A DNA stretch of 43,599 nucleotides from an uncultured Lachnospiraceae bacterium (GCA_910589265.1 CAJUTQ010000085.1:1-43599); one strand, 5' to 3'; shown: positions 33,226 through 41,734, numbered from the stretch's first letter. The notes: generated from the sequence alone by a model not told the origin. Numbers and translations are program-made.

Positions 33226-33267
33226 GAACAGCCATAGAGCTTTTATAAACTCTATGGCCTCCTGTTC
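33226..33267 (-). terminator. Stem-loop between activator-like gene and tail operon
   Basis: A 9-base stem GCCATAGAG/CTCTATGGC, extended by GAACA/TGTTC arms. On the minus strand it is followed by TGTTTTATAGG. It lies between the activator-like gene and the tail promoter and probably ends transcription of the former. Confidence 0.5.
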
Positions 33268-33329
33268 ATTGTTCCGTATTTTTCTTTTGCCCTCCTTGTC
33301 CAAAGGACAGAAACTGAGAGAGCCTATAC

Positions 33330-33662
33330 TCATCTTTCATGATATACTTGCATTTGGTAACAATACATTGCCACCTTATAAATAATCTCCCTTCTCATAG
33401 CATACCCTGTAGATTCCTCTATGGCTAAGTCTATACAAACTCTTCGAAAATAAAGGGACTTTTTGACTTTATGAGTTCTGGTACAATAGGAAAAATAAAA
33501 ATCCGTCATGATTTTTCCATAGGAAGTTCCTTCAAAAAAACAAAGAGTATTGTCTATGGCCATTTTCATACTTCTCTCTGTGTCCATGGAATCTTTTAGC
33601 ATAGAATATCCATACAAACAACTTTCAATATATTTATACTGCCATGTATGGAGCAATCTCAT
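33330..33662 (-). CDS. Small regulator-like protein, possible ArpU/RinA-type activator
   Basis: 110 residues from the ATG at 33662, which has AAAGGAGG at 10 bases; an ATG at 33704 would add 14 residues. It is basic. The stretch AIDNTLCFFEGTSYGKIMTD and FYFSYCTRTHKVKK, then an RR-rich helix pair (FRRVCIDLAIEESTGYAMRR), resembles the plan of ArpU/RinA-type phage late activators, where a helix-turn-helix of sigma-like type lies C-terminal. That call is tentative. It stands directly upstream of the tail operon and is divergent from the Xre repressor, which fits a late activator. Its own promoter (33737-33765) is strong. Confidence 0.4.
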   Translation of the reverse strand: MRLLHTWQYKYIESCLYGYSMLKDSMDTERSMKMAIDNTLCFFEGTSYGKIMTDFYFSYCTRTHKVKKSLYFRRVCIDLAIEESTGYAMRREIIYKVAMYCYQMQVYHER

Positions 33663-33736
33663 CAATAACCATCCTCCTTTCCACATTTTATCTTCTTGTT
33701 TCATAGTATATAAATCATATTGTTGATTATATTGCC

Positions 33737-33765
33737 ATTTTATGTTATTAAATAAACTTTGTCAA
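33737..33765 (-). promoter_or_regulatory. Promoter of the activator-like gene
   Basis: Minus-strand TTGACA (33760-33765) and TAAAAT (33737-33742) are separated by 17 bases. The -35 is a perfect consensus. It lies 10 bases from the -35 of the divergent repressor promoter, so one bound repressor could cover both. Confidence 0.75.
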
Positions 33766-33775
33766 GAGTTATTTG

Positions 33776-33804
33776 TTGACTAAATTGCATATATCGGTTA
33801 TGAT
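33776..33804 (+). promoter_or_regulatory. Promoter of the Xre repressor gene
   Basis: TTGACT (33776-33781) and TATGAT (33799-33804) with a 17-base spacer. A GGGAGGA site and the ATG at 33824 follow. The inverted GTCAA/TTGAC pair (33761-33765, 33776-33780) between the two promoters may be operator half-sites. Confidence 0.75.
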
Positions 33805-33823
33805 TATTTTGGGAGGAAGATAA

Positions 33824-34186
33824 ATGAAGGAACGAATCAAAATGCTTAGGCAGCACACAAAACTAACCCAACAAAAATTCGCAGACAAACTTGGGTTAAA
33901 GCGGCAGACAATTGCTGCCTATGAAACAGGAATTATCGAACCAAGCGACTCAACTTTGCTTTTGATGTGCAAAGTGTTTGGAATAAACGATGAATGGCTT
34001 CGATGGGGAACTGGAAATATGCTGAACATTCCCACAGATGATTATACAAAAATTTCTGTGGACATTGATAAAAATGATCCTAGGGCAAGAAAGGCTATTA
34101 TAGACTACTGGCATATGTCAGATCCAGATAAAGAATTATTGTGGACCTTTGTTGATAAATTTTTAAAAAAAGAGGGAGAGTTTTAA
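33824..34186 (+). CDS. Xre-family repressor
   Basis: 120 residues. The N-terminal helix-turn-helix (MLRQHTKLTQQKFADKLGL, RQTIAAYETGIIEPSDSTLL, about 5-60) is of the Xre/Cro type with the conserved Q-x-x-A-x-x-L pattern. The segment DEWLRWGTGNM is typical of phage repressors. The C-terminal part is an oligomerisation tail without an S24 peptidase domain, so self-cleavage is unlikely. It is transcribed divergently from the activator-like gene and probably silences the tail cluster. Removal would need another signal, e.g. an anti-repressor. Confidence 0.85.
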   Translation: MKERIKMLRQHTKLTQQKFADKLGLKRQTIAAYETGIIEPSDSTLLLMCKVFGINDEWLRWGTGNMLNIPTDDYTKISVDIDKNDPRARKAIIDYWHMSDPDKELLWTFVDKFLKKEGEF

Positions 34187-34200
34187 CTCCCTCCATTTTA
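34172..34200 (+). terminator. Hairpin over the end of the Xre gene
   Basis: GAGGGAG (34172-34178) and CTCCCTC (34187-34193), loop of 8, then CATTTTATT. It overlaps the stop codon. It could also serve the convergent small gene at 34198-34296. Confidence 0.5.
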
Positions 34201-34296
34201 TTCCAACCATGATTTTATAAATGTATAGATTTTTATAAGCAACTCTTGGTTCTCAATCGTCTGTAACATCTCCATAATCATCTTTTTATAATCCAT
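34198..34296 (-). CDS. 32-residue protein facing the Xre repressor
   Basis: ATG at 34296 after GGAGGGT, ending TAA at 34198. The sequence MDYKKMIMEMLQTIENQELL and a final IYTFIKSWLE form one long amphipathic helix. Similar helices occur as C-terminal tails of Xre regulators or as tiny proteins beside them in Clostridia phages. By that analogy it may bind a regulator. It is too short to be certain, but start site, Shine-Dalgarno spacing and helical composition support it. Confidence 0.55.
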   Translation of the reverse strand: MDYKKMIMEMLQTIENQELLIKIYTFIKSWLE

Positions 34297-34556
34297 TCAT
34301 TTACCCTCCGTGCCTTGCTAAACTCTTCTTTATATTGTTCCCTTGCTATTTTAGATGAATATGCTTATACTCATCTACACCCATTTGTTACTATTTTATA
34401 AAATTTTTGGAACTTATGTTTCACATAACCTCCCACAAACCTTTTCTATTTGCAAAGCAGATCCTTTACATATTCCCTCTGCTCCGTTCCATTAATAGGA
34501 ATATTCTTTTAGAAATTTTTTCAATACAAAAGAAAAAAGCATACTTTAGACAAAAC

Positions 34557-34591
34557 GGCTCTGGGATATGCATCCTAGAGCCATTTTTTTT
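34557..34591 (+). terminator. Strong rho-independent terminator
   Basis: GGCTCT (34557-34562) and AGAGCC (34577-34582) extended by GGGA/TCCT around a TATGCA loop, followed by ATTTTTTTT. No plus-strand gene lies directly before it except the Xre gene 370 bases upstream, so it probably ends read-through from there. Confidence 0.7.
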
Positions 34592-35220
34592 GGCAAATAA
34601 ATGGAGTCTAAAACAAAAAATTTCTGCGGCTTTCCCCTCTTCTGGAAGGCCCATTTTACTTTCATCTTTTTCAGATTCATGCAGACAAATGTAAAAACTC
34701 GGCCTTCATCTCCATCCAGGATTTTCCAAACACCTAGGCATACCAGAATCCTTGGAAAGGCTGCTTTAGAAGATGGACAAAAATTGTATTTTACCTTTTT
34801 GGGATTTTTTCCCATGATAATGGCAGGCAGAGGGTTATGATGGTAAAAAATAGATTGTATTTCCTTCTGGATACGTTCCTTTTGCTTTTAATAGTCCTCT
34901 TTGCGCTGCTTCAAATAGTTATAATAGGCATTGAAAGAAAGCAGAAACTTTTTAAACAGTCTGTGTATTCCAAAAACTTTTTTGTATTGGTCAAGGAAAC
35001 GATCGTGCGCCCGTTAGGATGTGCACTATAAACCGCCTTTAGCAAGGGGCAGACAAAAATATCAAAGAAAAGAAGATGAAACCCGCAGTGCTTTGACCAC
35101 CATGTGCTGATTAATAATCCGGGCAGACACATTGATGATGATATCTCATTAGTGTGGAAATTCTTGAAAACCGGGTATATGGAACAATAACAGTACAACA
35201 GAACCTATTGTGGCCCCTGC
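34592..35220. other. Non-coding or decayed stretch
   Basis: No gene can be supported. Short frames such as 34837-35031 (hydrophobic, no ribosome binding site) and 34546-34815 lack family features. The stretch may be debris around the IS3 remnant that follows. Confidence 0.35.
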
Positions 35221-35224
35221 AAGG

Positions 35225-35335
35225 CTTTCTATACTAAGCTTTGCATAGGGCAATCTTTGAATACATAGAGGGATCGTATAACAGTAAAAGAATACATAGG
35301 ACTATTGGTTTATAAAGCCTCAGTAAAAGGAGGAT
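35225..35335 (+). pseudogene. C-terminal remnant of an IS3-family transposase
   Basis: One frame reads ALHRAIFEYIEGSYNSKRIH then RTIG. This is the conserved end of IS3 OrfB (AIFEYIEGFYN-x-R-x-H-x-x-x-G). Stops flank it on both sides and there is no trace of the catalytic DDE region nearby, so the rest is gone or beyond recognition. Confidence 0.6.
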
Positions 35336-35746
35336 AAGGAGCTGAAAAAATCAGCATGATCTTTCAGCTTTTCTTGCCTAAAATATGGACATAGATCCAA
35401 TGCACCATGTGTGGGAAGAATATACAAAGAAAACAGAGAACATAAAGTCTCAACTATGTCCTATTTGGTGGGGATGAAAAGAAAAGTTATCTTTCATAGA
35501 TAAGTGGCGCTGGATAAAATCTCCAACATCAACTTTGTCTACAGTCTGAAATTCCCTTTTTGGTATTCTTATCAATAGATTATACTATTTGCACATTTTC
35601 CTTCTATTAAAATGATTTTTCATATAGATTATCAGACGAGTATAACTATTCTAAATATAGTTTGATTATATTTTAAAACTCTGCACAATTTCCATTATCT
35701 AATGAATTACTTCTTGAAAAAGATCTCCCTTTTCGGAAAAATGTTC
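35336..35746. other. Intergenic, one hairpin
   Basis: No gene seen. AGCTGAAA (35340-35347) and TTTCAGCT (35362-35369) form a stem followed by TTTCTT on the plus strand, a weak terminator-like element. Confidence 0.35.
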
Positions 35747-36585
35747 CTACTGCTCATTTTCCAAGACCTGTATATAGAAATAATAGTGTGCTATACCACC
35801 ATAACCACTTTCTTTCGTATCCCATTCAGCAACGACTTCATAAATATATCCGCCTGGTTTCAACTCTATTTCATAACTGTCAATAGTTATATTTTCACTG
35901 CTTGCATCATGGTTGTCCCAATGCTTCTCGTTCCAGCACTGAATATTTAAAATTGAACTGGGGTTCTCTGAAAAATTCAAAGTAGCTGTTGTCTCTGAAG
36001 TTTCAAATTTGAAAAGCCAATTTTCGCAATCTAGGGGATGGGGACTATCGGCTTGTCTTTCGGTAGAAGTTCCATGGCTATTTCTTTTCTGCCACACATA
36101 AGTTCCCAACAGCGTATAAAAAGCAGTTTCATCACTTATGACAGTTAATCCAAGGGCTCTTCTAATATTATATTGGCATTTTCATCATTTAACAGTCTGT
36201 TTGCATATGCACTGAGTGCCTGACATGGTTCATATTTCGTCTTATAACCAACACCATCCACCACAAAGAATGGGTTATATCCCATGACTTCTGTCTGTGT
36301 TCCGTCTGATAATTTCAGTGTAAAAATCACGCCTTGTCCGCTATACTCTGTATAGGAATTGTCTTCATTATAGATTACCACATCATTCAAATATCCTGTT
36401 AATTCCTCAATTTCTTCAATTTGAATGGTTGTGTCCGGCGGAGTCAATCGTACTGTGGCTGACAAAATTTCCGATGGTTCCAAATCTTTAAATGGTTTTT
36501 TTCCGCCAACAGCATAATAAACAATAATGATAATTCCTATAAATAATATGCAGGTTAATATAACTATCAGCACCTTCTTTTTCAT
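35747..36585 (-). pseudogene. Membrane-anchored DUF5301-like protein, frameshifted
   Basis: The gene starts at 36585 (GAGGAG upstream) with MKKKVLIVILTC, one membrane helix, then LEPSEILSATVRLTPPDTTI and VGYKTKYEPCQALSAYANRL, a pattern I connect with DUF5301 proteins of Lachnospiraceae. The frame stops at 36145 after ILEEPLD. The homologous protein continues in the other frame (VISDETAF, LLGTYVWQKRN, IELKPGGYIYEVVAEWDTKE, YGGIAHYYFYIQVLENEQ) to 35747. One indel of a single base near 36150 explains it. Both parts are otherwise open, so the event is recent, or a sequencing error. The function of the family is unknown; the domain would lie outside the membrane. Confidence 0.7.
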
Positions 36586-37555
36586 ACCGATTCTCCTCGT
36601 ATCTTCATAATCTATATAGATGCTAAAACAAAAACTTTCGTTATCATATTTATACTTTCTGACTTTTTCAATGGGTACACAATTCCAAAAAGGGAGAAAA
36701 AGATTTAAAAACACATCCACCAACATATATAGATTTTATGATTTTCACTAGCAGAACAAAAAGTTCCTTGAGGAATGAATATAGTTCCTTGCATGATATT
36801 ATCCATAAAATTTATACAATGAAAATCTAACCACATACATCTCCTATGGAAGGATTTTTTTCCATTTCTTCTATTATTTTTAGTAAAATATAATATTCTG
36901 TTTCGTAAAATTTTTATGTTTATCCCAATTATGTTCTTTAATAATTTTTGTTTTTTTTTACTTATCTTACTCTTTTTTCTTTGATTGTATATCATCTCTG
37001 TACCATCAAGAGTAATTTAAAAACATTTTATTTTTAAGTCTAGAATAGTATTTATATTATAAGAAATTTGCAAAACATTGCTTACACAAGAAACTTCATA
37101 ATTTGTATAGTTTTCTTTCCTTTTTGTAAAAAATAATGAAAGACTTTTAAATGTATATCCTATATAAGTTCCAATTATTATTCTTCATTTTTCCTTTATT
37201 TTATAAAGCTTTACTAAAAATACCATATTATACAAAAATATAAATCAAAACTTTGTTGATTCATCATTTTAAAGTATCTTTCTACAATTTATGTATATTC
37301 TGTTACTCTTTTTTGATCCTTTTGGCTATCTAAGTATCATCTATCATAGGAAATAATTTCTATGGTTTTTCTAACTCCATTTACACATAATTTCTAGAAT
37401 AAAATTTCTTAAAGAATAGGACTTGCAGTAAAAACTATTTTGTAATTATCTTTAAATAATGAATACCAAATATTTACATACATATCCAGTAAGTTACATT
37501 CATTTAAAAAAAACTTTCTTGGTGTTTTATATCTTTTATTATCTGCACCAAGCTT
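36586..37555. other. Very AT-rich intergenic region
   Basis: About 970 bases with long A/T runs and no supported gene. Frames such as 36705-36995 are low-complexity lysine/asparagine readings. No convincing promoter, terminator or repeat was found. It may be the relic of lost genes. Confidence 0.5.
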
Positions 37556-38905
37556 TTATGAAGAATTTCCCCAAGAAAAGAGCTTCTTTTTCCTTGTCAA
37601 ATAGTAAACAATACCCACTCCATCTGCCAAAAACCAGCCAATGGGCACTGCCCACCAAATTCCCACAACGCCAATTGCCGGATTGCCTGAAAGGACATAA
37701 GCTAACACAACCCTAGTTCCCAGGGATAGGATAGTAAGAACTACCGACATTCCCGGCTTTCCCAAAGCCCTGTAAAGTCCATAGAGCAAAAATAAACAGC
37801 CGATCCCCCCATAAAAGGCACCTTCAATATGGAGATACCGAATGCCTTCTGCAATAATCGCTGTTTCATCCTGATTCACAAAAATAAGCAGCAAAGGACG
37901 GGCAAATATCCACACTCCTATGGATACAAGACTGCTAAAAATCAGGGAAGCCATAAGGGCTCCTCGAAAACCTGTATGTATACGCTCTTCCTTTTTTGCA
38001 CCGTAATTCTGCGCAATAAAAGTGGAAAAGGCGTTTCCAAAATCTTGTACAGGCATATAGGCAAAGGCGTCAATCTTTACCCCAATCGCAAAGGCGGCCA
38101 TTACAACAGCGCCAAAACGATTGACCATGCCTTGGACAAGCAATATGCCTAAATTCATAACCGATTGTTGAATGCAGGTGAGCATGGAAAAGCTGGCAAT
38201 ATCTTTCATACAATTCCACGAAACCTTCCATTCTTCCTTTTTCATTCGAAGCCATGGGACATAAATCCATACATAGACTCCTATACCAATTCCAGAAACA
38301 TATTGGGCAATTACTGTGGCTTTTGCTGCACCAGCCACACCTTCTCCTAAACGAAGGACAAACCACAGATCAAGAACAACGTTTAAAATGGCAGAAAGGG
38401 CTAGAAACCCCAAGGGAACAATAGAATTCCCCACTGCCCTAAGGAGGGATGCAAAATAATTATAAAGAAAGGTAGCAAAAATCCCGCAAAAAATCACCAT
38501 CAGATAGGTGCGCATATCCGTCCATACTTCCATAGGCACTTGGAGAAATTCTTTCATTTTATTGAGAAAAAGAAAGGAAAAACCATTTAAAATAAGCGTT
38601 AAGAAAAAAATAAGCGCAAAGGAAGCACAAATTCCTTCTTTTAATCTCTTTTCATCCTTTTCTCCAAAACGAATAGAAAAAAATGTTCCACTTCCCATAC
38701 ATAAGCCTAAGAGGATAGAAGTAAGAAATGTCATCAGTGTAAAGGAAGAACCTACTGCTGCCAAAGCATTGGATCCAAGAAACTTTCCTACAATCAATGT
38801 ATCAGCAATATTATAACATTGTTGTAAAAGATTACCTAAGACCATAGGAAGAGCAAACTTCAACATGGATTTCATAGGTGAACCTTGGGTCATATCTGTA
38901 TTCAT
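37556..38905 (-). CDS. MATE-family efflux transporter
   Basis: 449 residues with twelve predicted membrane helices and the MATE signature: MLKFALPMVLGNLLQQCYNI with DTLIVGKFLGSNALAAVGSS at the N-terminus and the pseudo-repeat QSVMNLGILLVQGMVNRFGA in the second half. It moves cationic drugs or metabolites out in exchange for Na+ or H+. The substrate is not predictable. A consensus promoter and a 22-bp palindrome lie upstream, and the gene is divergent from an Lrp/AsnC regulator that may control it. Confidence 0.92.
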   Translation of the reverse strand: MNTDMTQGSPMKSMLKFALPMVLGNLLQQCYNIADTLIVGKFLGSNALAAVGSSFTLMTFLTSILLGLCMGSGTFFSIRFGEKDEKRLKEGICASFALIFFLTLILNGFSFLFLNKMKEFLQVPMEVWTDMRTYLMVIFCGIFATFLYNYFASLLRAVGNSIVPLGFLALSAILNVVLDLWFVLRLGEGVAGAAKATVIAQYVSGIGIGVYVWIYVPWLRMKKEEWKVSWNCMKDIASFSMLTCIQQSVMNLGILLVQGMVNRFGAVVMAAFAIGVKIDAFAYMPVQDFGNAFSTFIAQNYGAKKEERIHTGFRGALMASLIFSSLVSIGVWIFARPLLLIFVNQDETAIIAEGIRYLHIEGAFYGGIGCLFLLYGLYRALGKPGMSVVLTILSLGTRVVLAYVLSGNPAIGVVGIWWAVPIGWFLADGVGIVYYLTRKKKLFSWGNSS

Positions 38906-38930
38906 GTCTTCTTTCCTTTCGTAATTTTAA

Positions 38931-38952
38931 ATATTCTTTTCGAAAGAATATT
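38931..38952. repeat. 22-bp perfect palindrome overlapping the MATE promoter
   Basis: Arms AATATTCTTTC and GAAAGAATATT meet without a spacer. It covers most of the -10 box of the MATE gene (38948-38953) and lies 26 bases before its start. It is a likely operator, perhaps for the divergent Lrp-type regulator. Confidence 0.7.
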
Positions 38953-38976
38953 AGCATTTTATATTATGAATGTCAA
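38948..38976 (-). promoter_or_regulatory. Promoter of the MATE gene
   Basis: Minus-strand TTGACA (38971-38976) and TAATAT (38948-38953) with a 17-base spacer. The -10 box is inside the palindrome, so binding there should block transcription. Confidence 0.75.
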
Positions 38977-38984
38977 TAAATATA

Positions 38985-39013
38985 TTGCTTTTCGTTTTTA
39001 TTTTGTGTATAAT
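38985..39013 (+). promoter_or_regulatory. Promoter of the Lrp/AsnC gene
   Basis: TTGCTT (38985-38990) and TATAAT (39008-39013), 17-base spacer, 28 bases before the ATG at 39042. It starts 8 bases from the divergent MATE -35 box, so the two units share one regulatory region. Confidence 0.75.
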
Positions 39014-39041
39014 GCAGTAAAAAAGATAAGGGGGACATACT

Positions 39042-39500
39042 ATGTTTCTAGAAGGCTTAGATAAACTAGATCAGAATATCGTCAAATTACTCATTCGCAA
39101 TGCAAGAATGTCTTACTCTCAAATAGGTCAAGAAGTGGGAATATCCAGGGTTGCTGTTAAGGCAAGAATTCAATCCTTGGAACAACGAGGTGTGATTGAA
39201 GAGTATACTACTATCATCAATCCACAGAAAATCAGCGGAGCCCTTTCTTGTTACTTTGAGGTGGAGTTCCTTCCAGATACATTTGAAAAAGCAACAAATT
39301 TGCTAGCTCAAAATGAAAACATTACTCAAATCTATCGAGTAACTGGCAATAATAAGCTTCATGTACATGCTGTAACCCCTTCCAGTGAAAAAATGGAAAA
39401 GCTCATTGGCGAAGTCATTGACTGTCTTCCTGGCGTGCTCCACTGCAGCTGTAACGTCATTCTTTCCAGAATGAAAGATGTGAAAGGCCTTCGGTTATAA
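39042..39500 (+). CDS. Lrp/AsnC-family transcriptional regulator
   Basis: 152 residues. The N-terminal winged helix-turn-helix (LDKLDQNIVKLLIRNARMSY, SQIGQEVGISRVAVKARIQS) and the C-terminal RAM ligand-binding domain (YFEVEFLPDTFEKATNLLAQ, LHVHAVTPSSEKMEKLI) are complete. Proteins of this family bind amino acids or similar ligands and act as octamers. Divergence from the MATE gene makes this its likely target. GGGGGA precedes the ATG. Confidence 0.9.
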   Translation: MFLEGLDKLDQNIVKLLIRNARMSYSQIGQEVGISRVAVKARIQSLEQRGVIEEYTTIINPQKISGALSCYFEVEFLPDTFEKATNLLAQNENITQIYRVTGNNKLHVHAVTPSSEKMEKLIGEVIDCLPGVLHCSCNVILSRMKDVKGLRL

Positions 39501-39550
39501 AGGAATGGGTTCCTTTCCATTATAAAATAAATGTATTGTAATTTTGAAAA

Positions 39551-39960
39551 ATGTTAGATAATTATATAGTTATTAGAATGGCATCCTTGAATGATGTCAA
39601 AGAATTTTAAGATATGCCTATACAAAACCATTTGTGGAAGGATTCCTACAGTTGGGCTGTAGAAGTGAGTATTTATCTGAAAAGGGACCCATGGAAAATA
39701 GGTTTAGGAAAAAAGCTCTATTATTCCATAGAGGAAATTTGCAAGACGAAAAATATAAACAATGGAACGCCCTAAGGAGCAACCTGGAAATTGAAGATAC
39801 ATATTTGGCAAAAAACAGTATACACTTTTATGGGGATATGGGATACCTCTTAGTTGGACAATTCCTTAAATAGGAATATATATTTGGACATTGGTATAAT
39901 ATAGTCTGGATGGAAAAAACAACGGGAACATATTCCCAGTCCCAAATTCTAATTCATAAA
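39551..39960 (+). pseudogene. GNAT acetyltransferase, decayed
   Basis: From ATG 39551 the frame gives an RMASLNDV N-terminus, a TAA at codon 20, then SYSWAVEVSIYLKRDPWKIG and GKKLYYSIEEICKTKNIN, the acetyl-CoA-binding segment of phosphinothricin-type GNAT enzymes. In another frame it continues NSIHFYGDMGYLLVGQFLK, a stop, and FGHWYNIVWMEK, the family's C-terminal motif. At least two stops and one frameshift make it dead. Confidence 0.75.
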
Positions 39961-39963
39961 ATA

Positions 39964-40542
39964 TTATTTATTCATTTTGAATCGTAAATCACATCGTTTT
40001 TCTATTCCATAAGCTGAAAAATACTGTTCCTCCAAGGGTATCCATCTCTCTATAAACAGTTCTGCTCCCTCCCCTTTGTTTCTGCCAAAGATACGACGCT
40101 TTTGTTCCTCTGGATCAATGGTCAAAAAAACCTTCTGATCATAATAGTCCCATAAGGCTGGATGGCAGCTATAGGAGCCCTCTATGAGACAGATCCCCTT
40201 TACTTTTATATGAACCGGCTTTTCCATCTTTTGCTTATGGCAATCAAAGGGGCGATACACAATGTCTGATTCACCTCTTTTCAAAGGAATCAAAACATCA
40301 TCCAAAAACCGCTCATAATCCACATTGCCCCCTGGTGTATCCAATCGCTTCTTTGTACGCTGCTCTGGACGTAAGAAAAAATCATCCATATGAAAAATAG
40401 TCCATCCAGCTATTTCTTGCAAATATTTCCCAAGAGTTGTTTTTCCTGCCCCACATCTGCCATCAACGGCAATTAGATAAGGCATGTCCCTTTGGGGAAA
40501 ATTTTCCGTCGCTGCAATCAACCTTTTTGCCACAACATTCAT
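39964..40542 (-). CDS. Uridine-kinase-like P-loop protein
   Basis: 192 residues with a Walker A motif GRCGAGKTT (about 28-36), then IFHMDDFFLRPEQR and TPGGNVDYERFLDDVL as in the uridine kinase/phosphoribulokinase family. A lid region EQKRRIFGRN follows. It phosphorylates an unknown small molecule, possibly a nucleoside or a vitamin precursor. It is encoded 3 bases after the S component of an ECF transporter and on the same strand, so the pair may import and trap the same substrate. That is an inference. Confidence 0.8.
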   Translation of the reverse strand: MNVVAKRLIAATENFPQRDMPYLIAVDGRCGAGKTTLGKYLQEIAGWTIFHMDDFFLRPEQRTKKRLDTPGGNVDYERFLDDVLIPLKRGESDIVYRPFDCHKQKMEKPVHIKVKGICLIEGSYSCHPALWDYYDQKVFLTIDPEEQKRRIFGRNKGEGAELFIERWIPLEEQYFSAYGIEKRCDLRFKMNK

Positions 40543-40545
40543 CGT

Positions 40546-41115
40546 TCAAATTCCTTTCCCTATCTCTGGAATATCCTGCCCTTTCTTAAAGGGTACAAGC
40601 CCTGTACGGCTCAGCGCTGCCATAACTGCGGGAATAAAAATCAACTGCAATACAATGCCTGGAACCGCATTCAAAAAAGCCCCAGCTAAAAATGCCTCAA
40701 AAGTAAATACATTTTTTCCAATGCCTAAAAAGAAAACTTGGGCAATTCCCCACACAATGCGTCCTGCTAACATGGAAATAATCAAAGAACGGTATAAAGT
40801 AATCACGCACTGACTTTGGGAACACCCATAGAGAAATCCTGCCACCAAGCCATAGGTCATCAATTCAAAGGCCATAGATGCAGCCGTTGGAAAAAGCACA
40901 GGCATTCCAAAGAGCAGCGAACGAAAAAGTGGTAAAATAAATCCTACTCCTGCTCCATACTTCCACCCGCAGATTAATCCACATAAGATGACTGGGATAT
41001 GCATAGGAAGGAGCATATTTCCAATTTGTGGAATATGTCCCATAAAAAAGGGAAGGATAATTCCTACTGCCATAAATATGGCGGATAAAGTAAGGTTTTT
41101 AAGGGAATGATTCAT
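40546..41115 (-). CDS. ECF transporter S component
   Basis: 189 residues with five or six predicted membrane helices. LTLSAIFMAVGIILPFFMGH, PMHIPVILCGLICGWKYGAG and VGFILPLFRSLLFGMP form the classic plan of an ECF S component. S components bind vitamins or related compounds and need the shared EcfAAT module, which is not in this window. The specificity cannot be assigned. AAAGGAG precedes the ATG. The downstream kinase suggests a substrate that is phosphorylated after uptake. Confidence 0.85.
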   Translation of the reverse strand: MNHSLKNLTLSAIFMAVGIILPFFMGHIPQIGNMLLPMHIPVILCGLICGWKYGAGVGFILPLFRSLLFGMPVLFPTAASMAFELMTYGLVAGFLYGCSQSQCVITLYRSLIISMLAGRIVWGIAQVFFLGIGKNVFTFEAFLAGAFLNAVPGIVLQLIFIPAVMAALSRTGLVPFKKGQDIPEIGKGI

Positions 41116-41734
41116 TATAATATCTCCTTTATTTGTTCATAAATATAAATTCCTATGTTCTTTTCTAGAAATTATGAGCTCTTGGATATCTCCAATATAC
41201 AAAATTATACCTCAATTCTTTGCATATTTCTACATAAACTAGTCCATACCCCTGGGCAAACATTTATTTGCCCCTCTCATTGAAAGCTAGATGGACAGCC
41301 CATCCCTTTTTCCCATTTTATCAGATCTGTTGTTGATATATGTCTTTCCCTAATAATACTGTCTTTTTCGTCCTTAGACATAAAAATTCCCCATCTCTCT
41401 TGATTATATGTGGAAAGGATGATCCATCATTTCATTTTGTAAGTAGGAGATCTAAGAATGGCCATCTGCTCTAGTAAAGCTTCTACCTCCTCTTATTTCT
41501 CTCTAAAAATTCATCCCATACTTCTTTCTCATACCTTTGCTAAACTGGATTTCCGCCCATTCCCACAACTTTTCACTTTATGTTCTGTTCATCCTCTTCT
41601 CTATCTAAATTTTGTCGTTCACCAGAGGATTGTCAATCTCCCGTTTTTCCTTCTGGGACTTTACTACTGCTCTTTTTCTTAGCCTTTTCTCTATTTCGTA
41701 TATTCTGCGAATTTTAACACAAAGCTCCCATTAC
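41116..41734. other. Intergenic region upstream of the ECF S component
   Basis: No gene seen. A TATAAT lies on the minus strand near 41203-41208 as possible -10 for the ECF gene, with no good -35. A hairpin GGGCAAA/TTTGCCC occurs at about 41254-41273. I looked for a vitamin riboswitch and did not recognise one. Confidence 0.4.

Noticed and set aside
17567..34186. Complete prophage
   Set aside because: No terminase, portal, capsid, integrase, replication gene or att-like repeat could be found; only tail, lysis and regulatory genes are present.
34837..35031. Plus-strand hydrophobic frame of 64 codons
   Set aside because: It has no Shine-Dalgarno sequence, lies in decayed DNA next to an IS remnant and has no family features.
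36705..36995. Minus-strand 96-codon frame rich in K, N and I
   Set aside because: The composition is that expected for AT-rich non-coding DNA, and it overlaps the upstream region of the frameshifted gene.
41116..41300. Vitamin riboswitch upstream of the ECF S component
   Set aside because: I saw one small hairpin but no conserved core of TPP, FMN, cobalamin, preQ1 or similar classes.
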